Shown in pieces: positions 1 to 7,777 of a DNA stretch of 32,233 bases. The notes beneath the pieces were generated by a model, which was given only the letters and a program-made list of their open reading frames with translations, searched no databases and was not told where the DNA came from. The position numbers and the translations under genes are program-made. Source of the stretch: Acidobacteriaceae bacterium (lineage in GTDB: Bacteria; Acidobacteriota; Terriglobia; Terriglobales; Acidobacteriaceae); the NCBI GenBank assembly GCA_003138975.1, contig PLHQ01000037.1, forward strand, positions 35,418 to 67,650. Direction: 5' to 3'. Positions within the stretch are counted from its first letter, which is position 1. The number at the start of each line of letters is the position of its first letter.

Positions 1-413
1 ATCGCCAAAGCTCCGCCAATCGCGGCCACATCCAGTCCAGAATAAATGGGATGCCGTAACCGCGCATAAGGCCCGGTGCGGATCAGCTTGTGATCTTTCT
101 TGATCGTGATCCGGGCACTCCAATACTGTCCCAGGTGCCAGCGTGCCCACAACGCCAGCGCGATTCCGGCCCAGGTGAAAGCAACGCCCGTGACGGCTAC
201 AGCGTAAGTGCGGGGGATGACTCTATGACCGAGAATCCCTATCTCTGGCTCATCTGTGAAAAGTAGAACGAAGCCGGCAATTTCAAGAAAAAGAATTCCG
301 TAGCGCGGCGCAAACGACTCTTTCCGCTCCGTCCTCCGCGTCTTGAGTGCACCCACCGCCCAAAAGGCAACAAAGACGATCCAAGGGCCCTCGATGAGAT
401 AGCGCCAAGTCAT
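1..413 (-). CDS. isoprenylcysteine carboxyl methyltransferase (ICMT/PEMT) family protein, 3' end outside window
   Basis: The reading frame opens at the ATG at 413-411 and runs off the left edge, giving about 137 residues without a stop. The N-terminal part has hydrophobic stretches (WIVFVAFWAVGAL, GILFLEIAGFVLLF, YAVAVTGVAFTWAGIALALW) that look like membrane segments. The end matches the hallmark of the ICMT/phospholipid methyltransferase fold: LGQYWSARITIKKDHKL, then IRTGPYARLRHPIYSG, where the GPY.RHP region helps bind S-adenosylmethionine. Family members are integral-membrane SAM-dependent methyltransferases; bacterial ones usually have unknown small-molecule or lipid substrates. Only 35 bases separate its start from the stop of holA upstream on the same strand, so it may be the last gene of that operon. 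The C-terminal part is missing only because the window ends. Confidence 0.8.
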   Translation of the reverse strand, partial: MTWRYLIEGPWIVFVAFWAVGALKTRRTERKESFAPRYGILFLEIAGFVLLFTDEPEIGILGHRVIPRTYAVAVTGVAFTWAGIALALWARWHLGQYWSARITIKKDHKLIRTGPYARLRHPIYSGLDVAAIGGALA

Positions 414-448
414 TCTTTACCCAGAGGCCAGAAAGCTAGAAGCCGCCT

Positions 449-1573
449 TCACACGGGCAACTGTTCCTGCATCCATCCCGGCGCTTCCAGCTTCGACTCG
501 GTCGTCAGATCCATCACCAGACGTTCCAGAACCATCCGTTTGCTCACGGGATTGGAGCGCAGAGCGAGATCGGCCTTCGCGACCAGGCGAATCGCGCGCG
601 TCAAGTCGCGGCGGGACTTGTAGCGGCGGGCTTGCTTGATAATATCGTCGGCGGCAAATGGAGGCACTCGAAATCCCTGCCAGAGAGCGGCCCAGAGCAT
701 GCGCTGGTCGCGCACGTTGCGCTCGAGAATCACCAGCATCTGGCGGAAGGTTTTGGCCAGCATGTAGATGTGTCCGATGGCGGCTTCTTCGCCGTCGCCT
801 GACGACAACATCGCATCCAGCACTTCCAGCGCGCGCAGGCGGTCTTTGGCGGAGATGGCGTCGGTCAACTCGTAGAGCGAACGCTGTTTGGCGGCAAGCA
901 CCATGGTCTCAACGTCGCCCAGCATGATGCGGTTTCGGGCGCCGACGTAGAGCATCAGCTTCTCCAGTTCGTTGGAGATCATCATCATGTCGCCGCCGAG
1001 TGCGTCGACCAACTCGCGGGCGCCGTCGGCATCGATTTTCACGGCGCGGCCGGTGCAATAGTCGGAGATCCAGCGCACGGCCTCGCCCTCTTCCACACGC
1101 GCCAGTTCGACAATGCCGCAGTACTGGCCCATAGTTTCGCGGATGCGCTGGTAGCGCTCTTTGTCCAGCATCTCCATGCGGCGAACATCGGCGGGAATGC
1201 TGATGTGGTCGGCGACGAAGACCAAGAGAGCATCGGGATTCGGGTTCTTGCAATAGTCTTCAATGGCAGCGAGCTTTTCATCGTTCGAGCCGCGGCCGAA
1301 AAGATTCTTCACGCCGCGCACAAAAAATACCTGGAACGGCGACATCAGCGAAGGCGTGCGGGCGCGATCGAGCACTTCGGCGAGATCGTTTTCGGCGAGA
1401 TCGAACTCGAACAGGCTGAAGTCGCGAAGATCGGCCGGAACCAGGTGCTCGATAATGGCGTCCCGGAAACGCTTGCGGAAGAAAGCTTCGTCGCCAACGA
1501 ACACGTATGCCGGACGCAGTTTGTGCGACTCAAGCTCGCTAACGAACCGCTCCGCCTGGGCAAAAGCCCGCAT
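449..1573 (-). CDS. holA: DNA polymerase III subunit delta
   Basis: A 374-residue protein, close to the usual 330-350 of HolA. It begins with the typical delta N-terminus (LRPAYVFVGDEAFFRKRF). A middle AAA+-like region follows (ALLVFVADHISIPADVRR; GGDMMMISNELEKLMLYVG is the classic delta signature). The helical C-terminal collar domain ends the protein (GHIYMLAKTFRQMLVILE). Delta is the clamp-loader subunit that opens the beta sliding clamp. As usual for the family there is no functional Walker A motif. The ATG at 1573 has a GGAGGAG ribosome-binding site about 6 bases upstream. It follows lptE by 47 bases on the same strand, an lptE-holA adjacency also known from Enterobacteria. Confidence 0.93.
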   Translation of the reverse strand: MRAFAQAERFVSELESHKLRPAYVFVGDEAFFRKRFRDAIIEHLVPADLRDFSLFEFDLAENDLAEVLDRARTPSLMSPFQVFFVRGVKNLFGRGSNDEKLAAIEDYCKNPNPDALLVFVADHISIPADVRRMEMLDKERYQRIRETMGQYCGIVELARVEEGEAVRWISDYCTGRAVKIDADGARELVDALGGDMMMISNELEKLMLYVGARNRIMLGDVETMVLAAKQRSLYELTDAISAKDRLRALEVLDAMLSSGDGEEAAIGHIYMLAKTFRQMLVILERNVRDQRMLWAALWQGFRVPPFAADDIIKQARRYKSRRDLTRAIRLVAKADLALRSNPVSKRMVLERLVMDLTTESKLEAPGWMQEQLPV

Positions 1574-1620
1574 CAGAACTCCTCCGCCTTCGATAACAGC
1601 TTCGCCTCAAACTCTAGCAT

Positions 1621-2139
1621 TTAGAAGCCCTCCAGAATGTTAGAGACCAGGGTTCGCGCGAAATCCTGGGAGAGCCGACGGAAGGCGGGCGAGTCCTCTT
1701 CGAAAAAGCTGACCAGGTCCTGCGAGACTTCGTACTGCTCGCGAAACAGGTACGAAGGATTCTGATACAGCACTTTGCCCTGCCGGTCCGTGAGCGAAAC
1801 CTTCATGCTCATCACCACCAAAACGCTGGCGGCCTGCCCGGTTGCGGAATTATACGTGAGCGGAGTCGAAGAGGTTGAAAGCACGGTACCACGCAGCGTA
1901 GCGTCGGCAGCTTCACCGGGGTCGTTGAGAATGTGATAGTGCGTGCGGGTCGTGAATTCACGCACGACAGACGCTGTGAGCATCTGTTCGATGCGGTACG
2001 TTGTGGTCACGTTTGTAAAAGCCGGGATGGCAATCGTCTTAACGTTTTCCGGAAGCTGCACGGCATGACCAGTTGTGTGGTATCCGCAACTGGTGGCCCC
2101 AGCGACCAATACCAGCCATGCGGCACGCCGCCACTTCAT
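1621..2139 (-). CDS. lptE: LptE-family LPS-assembly lipoprotein
   Basis: I place the start at the ATG at 2139, giving 172 residues. This ATG overlaps the stop of the upstream Asd-like gene in an ATGA, and a signal sequence follows at once (MKWRRAAWLVLVAGATSC, with a lipobox-like ATSC at residue 18). The mature part starts GYHTTG and continues VKTIAIPAFTN then YRIEQMLTASVVREF, the standard LptE pattern. LptE is the outer-membrane lipoprotein that plugs the LptD barrel during lipopolysaccharide insertion. An in-frame extension upstream to 2232 would overlap the preceding gene by nearly 100 bases and has no signal character, so I rejected it. The -3 residue of the lipobox is Ala rather than Leu, so lipidation is likely but not certain. 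Confidence 0.85.
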   Translation of the reverse strand: MKWRRAAWLVLVAGATSCGYHTTGHAVQLPENVKTIAIPAFTNVTTTYRIEQMLTASVVREFTTRTHYHILNDPGEAADATLRGTVLSTSSTPLTYNSATGQAASVLVVMSMKVSLTDRQGKVLYQNPSYLFREQYEVSQDLVSFFEEDSPAFRRLSQDFARTLVSNILEGF

Positions 2140-3215
2140 TGGATTTTTCCCACCGGGCGCGTTGCGATCATGCTCTCGGCGCATTCGACCGCAGTGATGG
2201 CTGCGACCCGCAGGTTGTCCACGGCCGCCCATAGCCAGACCCCATTGGGCCGCAAAGACTCGGCCTTCAATGAAACCAGGATGTTCGCCTGACCAGCCGT
2301 GTTCACGTTGCTCGGCTGCGAATCTTCTTCCTCTCCCGCGACCGTTACGTGATCGCCGGAGAGAGCCTGCGATAATTTCCCCTGATCCACGGCTTGGGCC
2401 ATCTCTAGAAAGATAGCGAGTCCGTGGCCATGAAAAACTGGAGGCTGCACAACCATCAGCGCGGGCAGAGGCGCCTCCGTTCCGGCAAGCTTTTGATAAT
2501 GGCGCCGCACGCGCTGTTCCAGCGAATCAAGCGACAGCTTTGAGTTCTGGCCGTAGCGCGCAACCATGTTGAACGCAACCTGAGTATCGAAAACGTCCTT
2601 GGGCAGGGTCTGGAACGACAACAGATTGACGGTTTGCTGATGCAACTCGTCCATACCTCTTTGCCCCTGTTCGGACGCTGGTTCGAAAACCGTCGCCACC
2701 GCGCTACGAATCGCGCCAGTCTTGCGCACGCGCAGCAACAGCAGCGCGAGAGTAACAGCCGCGGGATGAGCCACAACGCATGGAGCTGGCTGCAAGTCCG
2801 GCTGCCATATCTGTCCGCGCTCGCGCTCCACCCAGAGAGAGCGGATCGTGGCGCCAGGTTCCTGTTCCAAGGCGCCGGAAAGATCAACGATGGCACTGCC
2901 GGCATCGCGGGCACGCTTCCAGTTCTGGCGCGTGCATTCCACGTCGGCGGCAAAGAAAGTGAAATCCATTTTGGTGAACTGCTCGGCGCGTACGCTCTGG
3001 ATGAAGTTGATCTCGTCGCCCGTCGCTTCGAGCTGTCCGATGGACTCGTCGTCATCGAGAAGGCGCACATCCACCGCGGGGAAGTTGCGCTCGTTGAGCA
3101 TCTCGGCAACTTCCTTGCCTTTGAGCGTGCCCGCACCCACGATGGCCACGCGATAAAGGTGGCCGCGGGCGGAAGCGGAAACGGACGGTACCGCAACCTT
3201 GGACGGACTACTCAT
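2136..3215 (-). CDS. aspartate-semialdehyde dehydrogenase-like protein lacking the catalytic cysteine
   Basis: A 359-residue homolog of the Asd/ArgC superfamily. The N-terminal Rossmann motif is AIVGAGTLKGKEVAEML (residues 25-40). A dimerisation domain follows that includes DLSGALEQEP. At the position of the catalytic motif (N-P-x-C-S/T-T in true Asd) the protein reads HPAAVT (150-155), so the nucleophilic Cys is Ala153. This resembles the USG-1 type of Asd paralogs, and dehydrogenase activity is not expected. The start is the ATG at 3215, which overlaps the pssA stop as ATGA and has GGAGG 13 bases upstream. An in-frame ATG at 3278 lies inside pssA and is unlikely. The 3' end overlaps lptE by four bases, so translational coupling on both sides is likely. 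Confidence 0.82.
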   Translation of the reverse strand: MSSPSKVAVPSVSASARGHLYRVAIVGAGTLKGKEVAEMLNERNFPAVDVRLLDDDESIGQLEATGDEINFIQSVRAEQFTKMDFTFFAADVECTRQNWKRARDAGSAIVDLSGALEQEPGATIRSLWVERERGQIWQPDLQPAPCVVAHPAAVTLALLLLRVRKTGAIRSAVATVFEPASEQGQRGMDELHQQTVNLLSFQTLPKDVFDTQVAFNMVARYGQNSKLSLDSLEQRVRRHYQKLAGTEAPLPALMVVQPPVFHGHGLAIFLEMAQAVDQGKLSQALSGDHVTVAGEEEDSQPSNVNTAGQANILVSLKAESLRPNGVWLWAAVDNLRVAAITAVECAESMIATRPVGKIQ

Positions 3216-4075
3216 GAAGTCTGTGAAGCCTCCTTGTAGGTGGGCGGCGGCGGCTGTCTCCGGCGGCGAAATATCCACTGCAAGCGCCAGAACACACCAG
3301 AGAACGTATAGAGCAGCGCAATACCGAAAAGCATAGGCCGCGAGAACTGCCAGATTAGAGCAATCAAGAGCGCGATAAAAATGATGAGCCGGAACGGTCG
3401 GCGCGAACCGAAATCAATGTCCTTGAAACTATAGAATCGCCAGGTGCTCACCATCAGATAGCCCACGGCGGCAACCATTGCCAGCCAGGTGATGGCCGTG
3501 TACCAGGATTCGAGCGGAACTCCTCCCTGAAAATGAACGATGGCGGCAATCACGCCTGCGCCTGCCGGAATGGGCATACCGACAAAGTACTTCTTTCCTG
3601 GCCGGCCGGGATTCGAAGGCTGCGGATTTGTCGTGATATTGAACCTCGCCAAACGGCTGGCTCCGGCCATCAGAAACAAGAAGCTGGCAATCGCCCCCAG
3701 TTGCGTCAGCTTGATGTTCCAATCCGTGAGTGCGACCGGCGGCATCAAGTGGAATCCCCAGGTCCAGGCCAGCATCGCCGGAGCCACGCCAAAGGTGATC
3801 ACATCTGCCAGCGAGTCGAATTCCTTCCCGAAGTCGCTGCTGGTTCCGGTCATGCGGGCAACGCGCCCATCTAGTCCATCGAATAGGACCGCAAAGCCGA
3901 TCGCCTTGGCAGCGTTGTCCAAATGCCAGGAGTTCAAGGCGCTGGCGTGGACAACCTCAAGAATGGCATAGAAGCCGGCTGCCATATTCCCCGTAGTGAA
4001 CAGGGAAGGGAGAATGTACATCCCCTTGCTCATACGGCGCGGTCGCCGCTGGTCCGGGCGTTGCGCGAGGTCCAT
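3212..4075 (-). CDS. pssA: CDP-diacylglycerol--serine O-phosphatidyltransferase
   Basis: A 287-residue integral membrane protein of the CDP-alcohol phosphatidyltransferase family. The diagnostic D-G-x2-A-R-x8-G-x3-D-x3-D motif is complete at residues 69-91 (DGRVAR, then G83, D87 and D91). It is preceded by an N-terminal segment typical of the PssA subtype (YILPSLFTTGNMAAGFYA). Several hydrophobic helices follow. It makes phosphatidylserine from CDP-diacylglycerol and serine at the inner membrane. The ATG at 4075 shares its A with the psd stop (TAATG), a one-base overlap pointing to coupled translation of two consecutive steps of phosphatidylethanolamine synthesis. Confidence 0.92.
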   Translation of the reverse strand: MDLAQRPDQRRPRRMSKGMYILPSLFTTGNMAAGFYAILEVVHASALNSWHLDNAAKAIGFAVLFDGLDGRVARMTGTSSDFGKEFDSLADVITFGVAPAMLAWTWGFHLMPPVALTDWNIKLTQLGAIASFLFLMAGASRLARFNITTNPQPSNPGRPGKKYFVGMPIPAGAGVIAAIVHFQGGVPLESWYTAITWLAMVAAVGYLMVSTWRFYSFKDIDFGSRRPFRLIIFIALLIALIWQFSRPMLFGIALLYTFSGVFWRLQWIFRRRRQPPPPTYKEASQTS

Positions 4076-4740
4076 TATCTTGCCCCTTCCGTGGCCGAAT
4101 GTGTTCCAGCAGTTGCCAGCTCGCTCTTCGGCTGCAAATGAGCCAGCACGCTTGCCCCGCCACGAACCCGGTCGCCGACCTTCACTTTCACGTTGGCAGC
4201 AGAGTCCAATATTACGTCGGTGCGCGAGCCAAACTTGATCAGCCCAACACGCTGGCCACGCTCTAAGCGATCGCCCACTTCCGGATGGAAGACGATTCTT
4301 CGCGCCAGCAGTCCGGCGATCTGTTTGAAGACGACCGTCTGACCATCGCCTTCTACGCGGACGATATTCTGCTCGTTTTCCTCGGCGGAAGCTTGGTTCA
4401 TTGCATTCAGGAATTTCCCGCGCTGATAACGCACCTCGCGGACGAAGCCAGCAATCGGTGAGCGGTTCACGTGAACGTCAAAAACACTCAAAAAAATGCT
4501 AATGCGGAGGTGTTTTTCGGTGCCGACCGTCACCCAGGAGACATCTGTCACCTTACCGTCCGCGGGCGAAACCACTGCATCTGCGGCATCGGGAATAGAA
4601 CGTTCAGGATCGCGAAAGAACCACAGGAAAAATAGAGCAAGCAACAGCGGGACAAGGGCCCAAGCCGGCCGCGCCAACCACCCAACCAGCATCCCTGCTG
4701 CAATCAAACCCAGCGCGTAAAAGTAGCCGTCACGAACCAT
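4075..4740 (-). CDS. psd: phosphatidylserine decarboxylase (archaeal/short type)
   Basis: I choose the ATG at 4740, giving 221 residues starting [11 protein letters not shown], with two N-terminal hydrophobic segments (about 6-42). The core contains [22 protein letters not shown] and [15 protein letters not shown], all typical of the short Psd-A subfamily. FGSRTDV near residue 170 carries the Gly171-Ser172 site, where the proenzyme self-cleaves to give the pyruvoyl cofactor. The product converts phosphatidylserine to phosphatidylethanolamine and is the partner of PssA encoded just downstream. The frame stays open upstream to 4803, but that extension lies over a likely promoter and lacks a membrane-protein N-terminus. 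Confidence 0.9.
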   Translation of the reverse strand: MVRDGYFYALGLIAAGMLVGWLARPAWALVPLLLALFFLWFFRDPERSIPDAADAVVSPADGKVTDVSWVTVGTEKHLRISIFLSVFDVHVNRSPIAGFVREVRYQRGKFLNAMNQASAEENEQNIVRVEGDGQTVVFKQIAGLLARRIVFHPEVGDRLERGQRVGLIKFGSRTDVILDSAANVKVKVGDRVRGGASVLAHLQPKSELATAGTHSATEGAR

Positions 4741-4753
4741 GAGAGTAAAACTA

Positions 4754-4759
4754 ATTATA
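4754..4759 (-). promoter_or_regulatory. candidate -10 box for the psd-pssA operon
   Basis: The minus strand carries a perfect TATAAT, 13 bases upstream of the psd ATG. No good -35 hexamer lies at 16-18 bases. If it is used, the transcript would start only about 6 bases before the ATG, making psd almost leaderless; consistent with that, no Shine-Dalgarno sequence precedes the ATG. This rests on one hexamer only. Confidence 0.35.
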
Positions 4760-4800
4760 GAGCAGGGGCGAGCGACAATGGCTCGAGTTTGGGCTAAGTG

Positions 4801-4829
4801 CAAATAAAGAAAGGCGCTGATTAGCGCCC
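4801..4829 (-). terminator. intrinsic terminator after the DUF465 gene
   Basis: On the minus strand a perfect 6-bp stem GGCGCT-AATC-AGCGCC (4828-4813) is followed by a T-rich tail (TTTCTTTATTT). It lies 57 bases past the DUF465 stop and just before the psd promoter region, which is where a minus-strand terminator would be expected. The T tract is interrupted, so efficiency may be moderate. Confidence 0.6.
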
Positions 4830-4885
4830 ATGAGGAGATACAAAAATCCCCCGCGGCAACGGCCGCCCTTTCAATGGCCAGGAGA

Positions 4886-5116
4886 TTATGCTACGTGCGT
4901 TCCGTACTGCTGCCGGTATTGCCGCTCAATCGATTGCATCTGGTCTTTGAGCCGCAGCTTCAGCTTCTTGAGCCGGACTTCCTCCAGCTTTTCATCTTCG
5001 CTGAGGTAACGTTTTTGGGTGAGTGAATCAAGACGGGTGGAATATTGCATATGCTCCTGAGCAAGCTTGCGAAGTTCATCATGATTGCTCAGGAGAGCGT
5101 CATTCGGAGTCAGCAT
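4886..5116 (-). CDS. YdcH/DUF465 family small protein
   Basis: A 76-residue acidic/basic helical protein. It has the DUF465 pattern: an N-terminal helix with [11 protein letters not shown], then [18 protein letters not shown], and a Lys-rich helix with [14 protein letters not shown]. These proteins form short antiparallel coiled coils and have no established function. The ATG at 5116 has GGAGG nine bases upstream. It stands alone between rimI (99 bases upstream) and a terminator downstream, so it may be the last gene of the tsaB-rimI unit or a single-gene transcript. Confidence 0.85.
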   Translation of the reverse strand: MLTPNDALLSNHDELRKLAQEHMQYSTRLDSLTQKRYLSEDEKLEEVRLKKLKLRLKDQMQSIERQYRQQYGTHVA

Positions 5117-5215
5117 CCAGGCAGACCTCCAATAGGGGATTCTCCGGTAAACCTACCACAGCCCCAAAACTGGTTCAATGCCATATTTCTGGTGCAGTCT
5201 CGTTCTGAGAAACCT

Positions 5216-5689
5216 CTAAGAAATGCGGCGCCGGTACAATAGCGCATTCTCTCGCGGAGCGCTGTAGTAGCTTTTGCGCGCGCCGGTCTCTTCGAAACCC
5301 GCCTTCCTATATAAGCTGCGGGCAACCTGGTTGGACTCGCGGACTTCGAGAAATATGGCGCTTCCATTTTCCGCGCGCACGTGTTCGATGAACTCGTTCA
5401 GGAGGCTAGTACCTATGCCGCGTCGCCGGGCGCCTTCGGCGACGATGACGTTTTCCAGCTCCCATTCGGTATCAACCCTATGCGCGATCAAGAAGCCAAG
5501 AAGTTCGGGTGCCTCGCTTGGAGGTTTCCCTCCGAGTTCAACCACCCATCCGACACGTTGGGACAAGGGATTACTCGTTGTCAACACACTTTCATATTGG
5601 GCCCTGGGCCAATGAGCGGCAGTTGGGCTCTCCTGATCGAGAACCATCATGGCGGGAATATCAGCCGAGTTTGCACGTCGGACGCGCAC
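5216..5689 (-). CDS. rimI: ribosomal-protein-alanine N-acetyltransferase-like GNAT
   Basis: A GNAT-fold acetyltransferase. The acetyl-CoA loop is ENVIVAEGARRRGIGTSLLN, followed by FLEVRESNQVARSLYRKAGF, the classic RimI C-terminal signature. RimI acetylates the N-terminus of ribosomal protein S18; in bacteria that carry it beside tsaB it may act on other proteins too. I favour the GTG at 5689 (157 residues, beginning VRVRRANSADIP), one base past the tsaB stop. An in-frame ATG at 5722 would add 11 residues and overlap tsaB by 32 bases. Neither has a strong Shine-Dalgarno at ideal spacing (GGAG lies 16 bases before the GTG). The tsaB-rimI order is widespread, which supports the name. Confidence 0.85.
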   Translation of the reverse strand: MRVRRANSADIPAMMVLDQESPTAAHWPRAQYESVLTTSNPLSQRVGWVVELGGKPPSEAPELLGFLIAHRVDTEWELENVIVAEGARRRGIGTSLLNEFIEHVRAENGSAIFLEVRESNQVARSLYRKAGFEETGARKSYYSAPRENALLYRRRIS

Positions 5690-5690
5690 G

Positions 5691-6377
5691 CTATGAACCG
5701 ATTCGCTCCAGCATCTCGGCATCGGTGCGGCGAATGTAGTTTGCCTCTAGCTGCTCGGCCGTTACCGTCTCGCCGGCCTCAATCTTGCGCCAGCCCAAGT
5801 GGGCAACTGCAGCCGCGGAGATTGGCGTTAAGGTTAACACCGACAATGCGGCTTCGCTAGCCGCTTGGGCAAGAGCGCGATCTGGAGTCACCACGGTCCA
5901 TCCCCGTGCCTGCGCAAAGAATTCAGTACGCGTCAGAATACACTCTCGCGGGGTGTTGCCAGCTTTGACCGGGATTTCATACTCCCCGACGTACACATCG
6001 CTGCGGCCCGCATCGAGCGCAGCCATCACCTTGCCCTGAGCGCCACTGGTAAACACGCACACTTCAAGCAACGATACCGCCGCGATTGGCTTACCTAACA
6101 CCTCAGCTAGAGCCTTGACCGCGGCCAAGCCGATCCGAAGGCCCGTGAACGATCCCGGCCCGGACGCCACGGCAAGGGCACCGATATCGTTCTTGGTGAA
6201 TCCGTGACTGGAGAGCAGGGCAGCGATTTGCGGAACAAGCTGCGCGGAAAAAGTGCCGCCGGCCAGGGGCACGGTCTCGATCAATTCCGCGTCGTTGAGA
6301 TCGGCGGACCGCTCCCCCGCTCGCGCCAGCGCGATGCTGCCATGCTTGCCGGAAGTATCGATGGCGAGAAGGAGCAT
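5691..6377 (-). CDS. tsaB: tRNA threonylcarbamoyladenosine biosynthesis protein TsaB
   Basis: A 228-residue protein of the ASKHA fold. It starts MLLLAIDTSGKHGSIAL (phosphate-1-like motif) and contains the TsaB/YeaZ hallmark GALAVASGPGSFTGLRIGL. TsaB is the non-catalytic partner of TsaD and, with TsaE, makes the t6A37 modification on tRNAs reading ANN codons. The ATG at 6377 is the obvious start from the conserved N-terminus, although no clear Shine-Dalgarno precedes it. The gene lies 54 bases downstream of mce and directly upstream of rimI. Confidence 0.93.
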   Translation of the reverse strand: MLLLAIDTSGKHGSIALARAGERSADLNDAELIETVPLAGGTFSAQLVPQIAALLSSHGFTKNDIGALAVASGPGSFTGLRIGLAAVKALAEVLGKPIAAVSLLEVCVFTSGAQGKVMAALDAGRSDVYVGEYEIPVKAGNTPRECILTRTEFFAQARGWTVVTPDRALAQAASEAALSVLTLTPISAAAVAHLGWRKIEAGETVTAEQLEANYIRRTDAEMLERIGS

Positions 6378-6431
6378 GAGGAAAATGACTTGATTTATCT
6401 GTGAAAATTCGTGGAGATTCGCGGCCGATTT

Positions 6432-6824
6432 CTATCCCTCCACCAACTCCAGCAGCACGCCGCCCGTGCTCGCGGGATGCACGAAAACATATCGGTGGCC
6501 GCCCGCGCCAGTCTTGATCTCCTCCGAAACCAGGCGCACGCCGTCTTTCTTTAGCCGCTCGACGGCTGCAGGCAAATCGGGCACGCGCAGGCACACGTGA
6601 TGCAACCCTTCGCCCCGCTTGGCGATAAATTTGGCGATCGTCGAATCATCCGACGTCGCCTCCAACAGCTCCAATCGGCTCTCGCCCACCGGGACCATGA
6701 CCAGCCGAACCTGCTCCTGCTCCACCGTTTCTTCCGGAGAGACGCTCAGACCCAGCTTCTCGTAGATCGACTTCGCCGCCGCCAGCGACTTCACTGCGAT
6801 GCCGAGATGATCGATTTGAGCCAT
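6432..6824 (-). CDS. mce: methylmalonyl-CoA epimerase
   Basis: A 130-residue vicinal-oxygen-chelate protein with two beta-alpha-beta-beta-beta modules. Metal ligands are visible as His6 (IDHLGIAV), a His in GEGLHHVCLRV, and the C-terminal Glu in GVLLELVEG. Length and motifs match methylmalonyl-CoA epimerase, which interconverts the S and R forms of methylmalonyl-CoA in propionyl-CoA metabolism. The ATG shares one base with the meaB stop (TGATG), so the two are co-translated. Glyoxalase I is a relative, but the HLGIAV/GEGLHH pattern and the meaB neighbour favour the epimerase. Confidence 0.92.
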   Translation of the reverse strand: MAQIDHLGIAVKSLAAAKSIYEKLGLSVSPEETVEQEQVRLVMVPVGESRLELLEATSDDSTIAKFIAKRGEGLHHVCLRVPDLPAAVERLKKDGVRLVSEEIKTGAGGHRYVFVHPASTGGVLLELVEG

Positions 6825-7777
6825 CAGCTTTTCCCCGCATTCGCGGCGATTTCTTCGATCAGCGTATACGGATCGCGCTTGTGCTCCGCCACCTCAGCCG
6901 CATAGCGTGCTACGCCGCCATCCGCCATGTGCTCCCGAGCTTTTTCGAGCATGGCGTCGCGCAGCATCTCGATCAGCCGCTCCTGCCAGTTTTCGACGCT
7001 CTTGTGCATCGCCAGATTTTCCTTCTGCAAGTACGCCTCATAGTCTGCAACGGCGTCCGCCAATTCCTTGATTCCCATTCCCTGGCTTGCGACCGTCTTG
7101 ACGATTGGCGGCGTCCAACCATCATGCCGCATTGCTAGTGACTGCAGCGTGCGGATCTCACGCTCCACATGTTCGGCGCCGTCGCGGTCGCTCTTGTTGA
7201 TCACGAAAATATCCGCAATCTCCATGATGCCTGCTTTGAGCGTCTGCACATCATCGCCCATGCCCGGCACGAGGATCAGAATCGTGACATCGGCCAGACG
7301 CACGATGTCTACTTCATCCTGGCCGACGCCCACGGTTTCAATCATGATGAGGTCGCGGCCAGAAGCGTCTAGCACTGTGGTGACATCGGCCGTAGTGCGG
7401 GCCAGCCCGCCCAGCGAGCCGCGCGTCGCCATGCTGCGAATATAGATCCCGGGATCCGAAAAATGATCCTGCATGCGGATGCGGTCGCCCAGAATCGCTC
7501 CGCCAGTGTAAGGACTAGTTGGATCTACGGCGATGATGCCCACCGTGCGATTGTCTTTGCGATAGAAGCGTGCAAGCTGATCGACCAGCGTGCTCTTCCC
7601 CGCTCCTGGAGGCCCGGTCAAGCCGAGGACGCGCGCCTTCCCGCTGTGCGGAAACAACGCTTTCAGCAACTCAGACCATCCCGGCGCGCGGTTTTCCACG
7701 GTCGAGATGGCGCGAGCCAGCGCCCGCACGTCGCCGGAACGAAGCTGGTCAATCCAGAGCTTGGTGTCGTGGTGCAA
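6824..7777 (-). CDS. meaB: methylmalonyl-CoA mutase-associated GTPase MeaB
   Basis: A 317-residue G3E-family P-loop GTPase. The Walker A motif is GPPGAGKST (55-63). Also present are VDPTSPYTGGAILGDRIRM, the switch-region MIETVGVGQDEVDI, and the NKSD guanine-specificity motif. MeaB protects and reloads adenosylcobalamin-dependent methylmalonyl-CoA mutase. The start is a TTG at 7777, the first possible initiation codon after an in-frame stop; it gives the usual 50-residue lead before the P-loop. The first 29 bases overlap the 3' end of the DUF4870 gene in another frame. No mutase gene lies in the window, so MeaB and Mce must serve a mutase encoded elsewhere, or just outside. Confidence 0.92.
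   Translation of the reverse strand: MHHDTKLWIDQLRSGDVRALARAISTVENRAPGWSELLKALFPHSGKARVLGLTGPPGAGKSTLVDQLARFYRKDNRTVGIIAVDPTSPYTGGAILGDRIRMQDHFSDPGIYIRSMATRGSLGGLARTTADVTTVLDASGRDLIMIETVGVGQDEVDIVRLADVTILILVPGMGDDVQTLKAGIMEIADIFVINKSDRDGAEHVEREIRTLQSLAMRHDGWTPPIVKTVASQGMGIKELADAVADYEAYLQKENLAMHKSVENWQERLIEMLRDAMLEKAREHMADGGVARYAAEVAEHKRDPYTLIEEIAANAGKS

Noticed and set aside
2136-3215. Calling this gene a functional aspartate-semialdehyde dehydrogenase (asd)
   Set aside because: The catalytic Cys position is Ala in the HPAAVT motif, so only an Asd-like name is justified.
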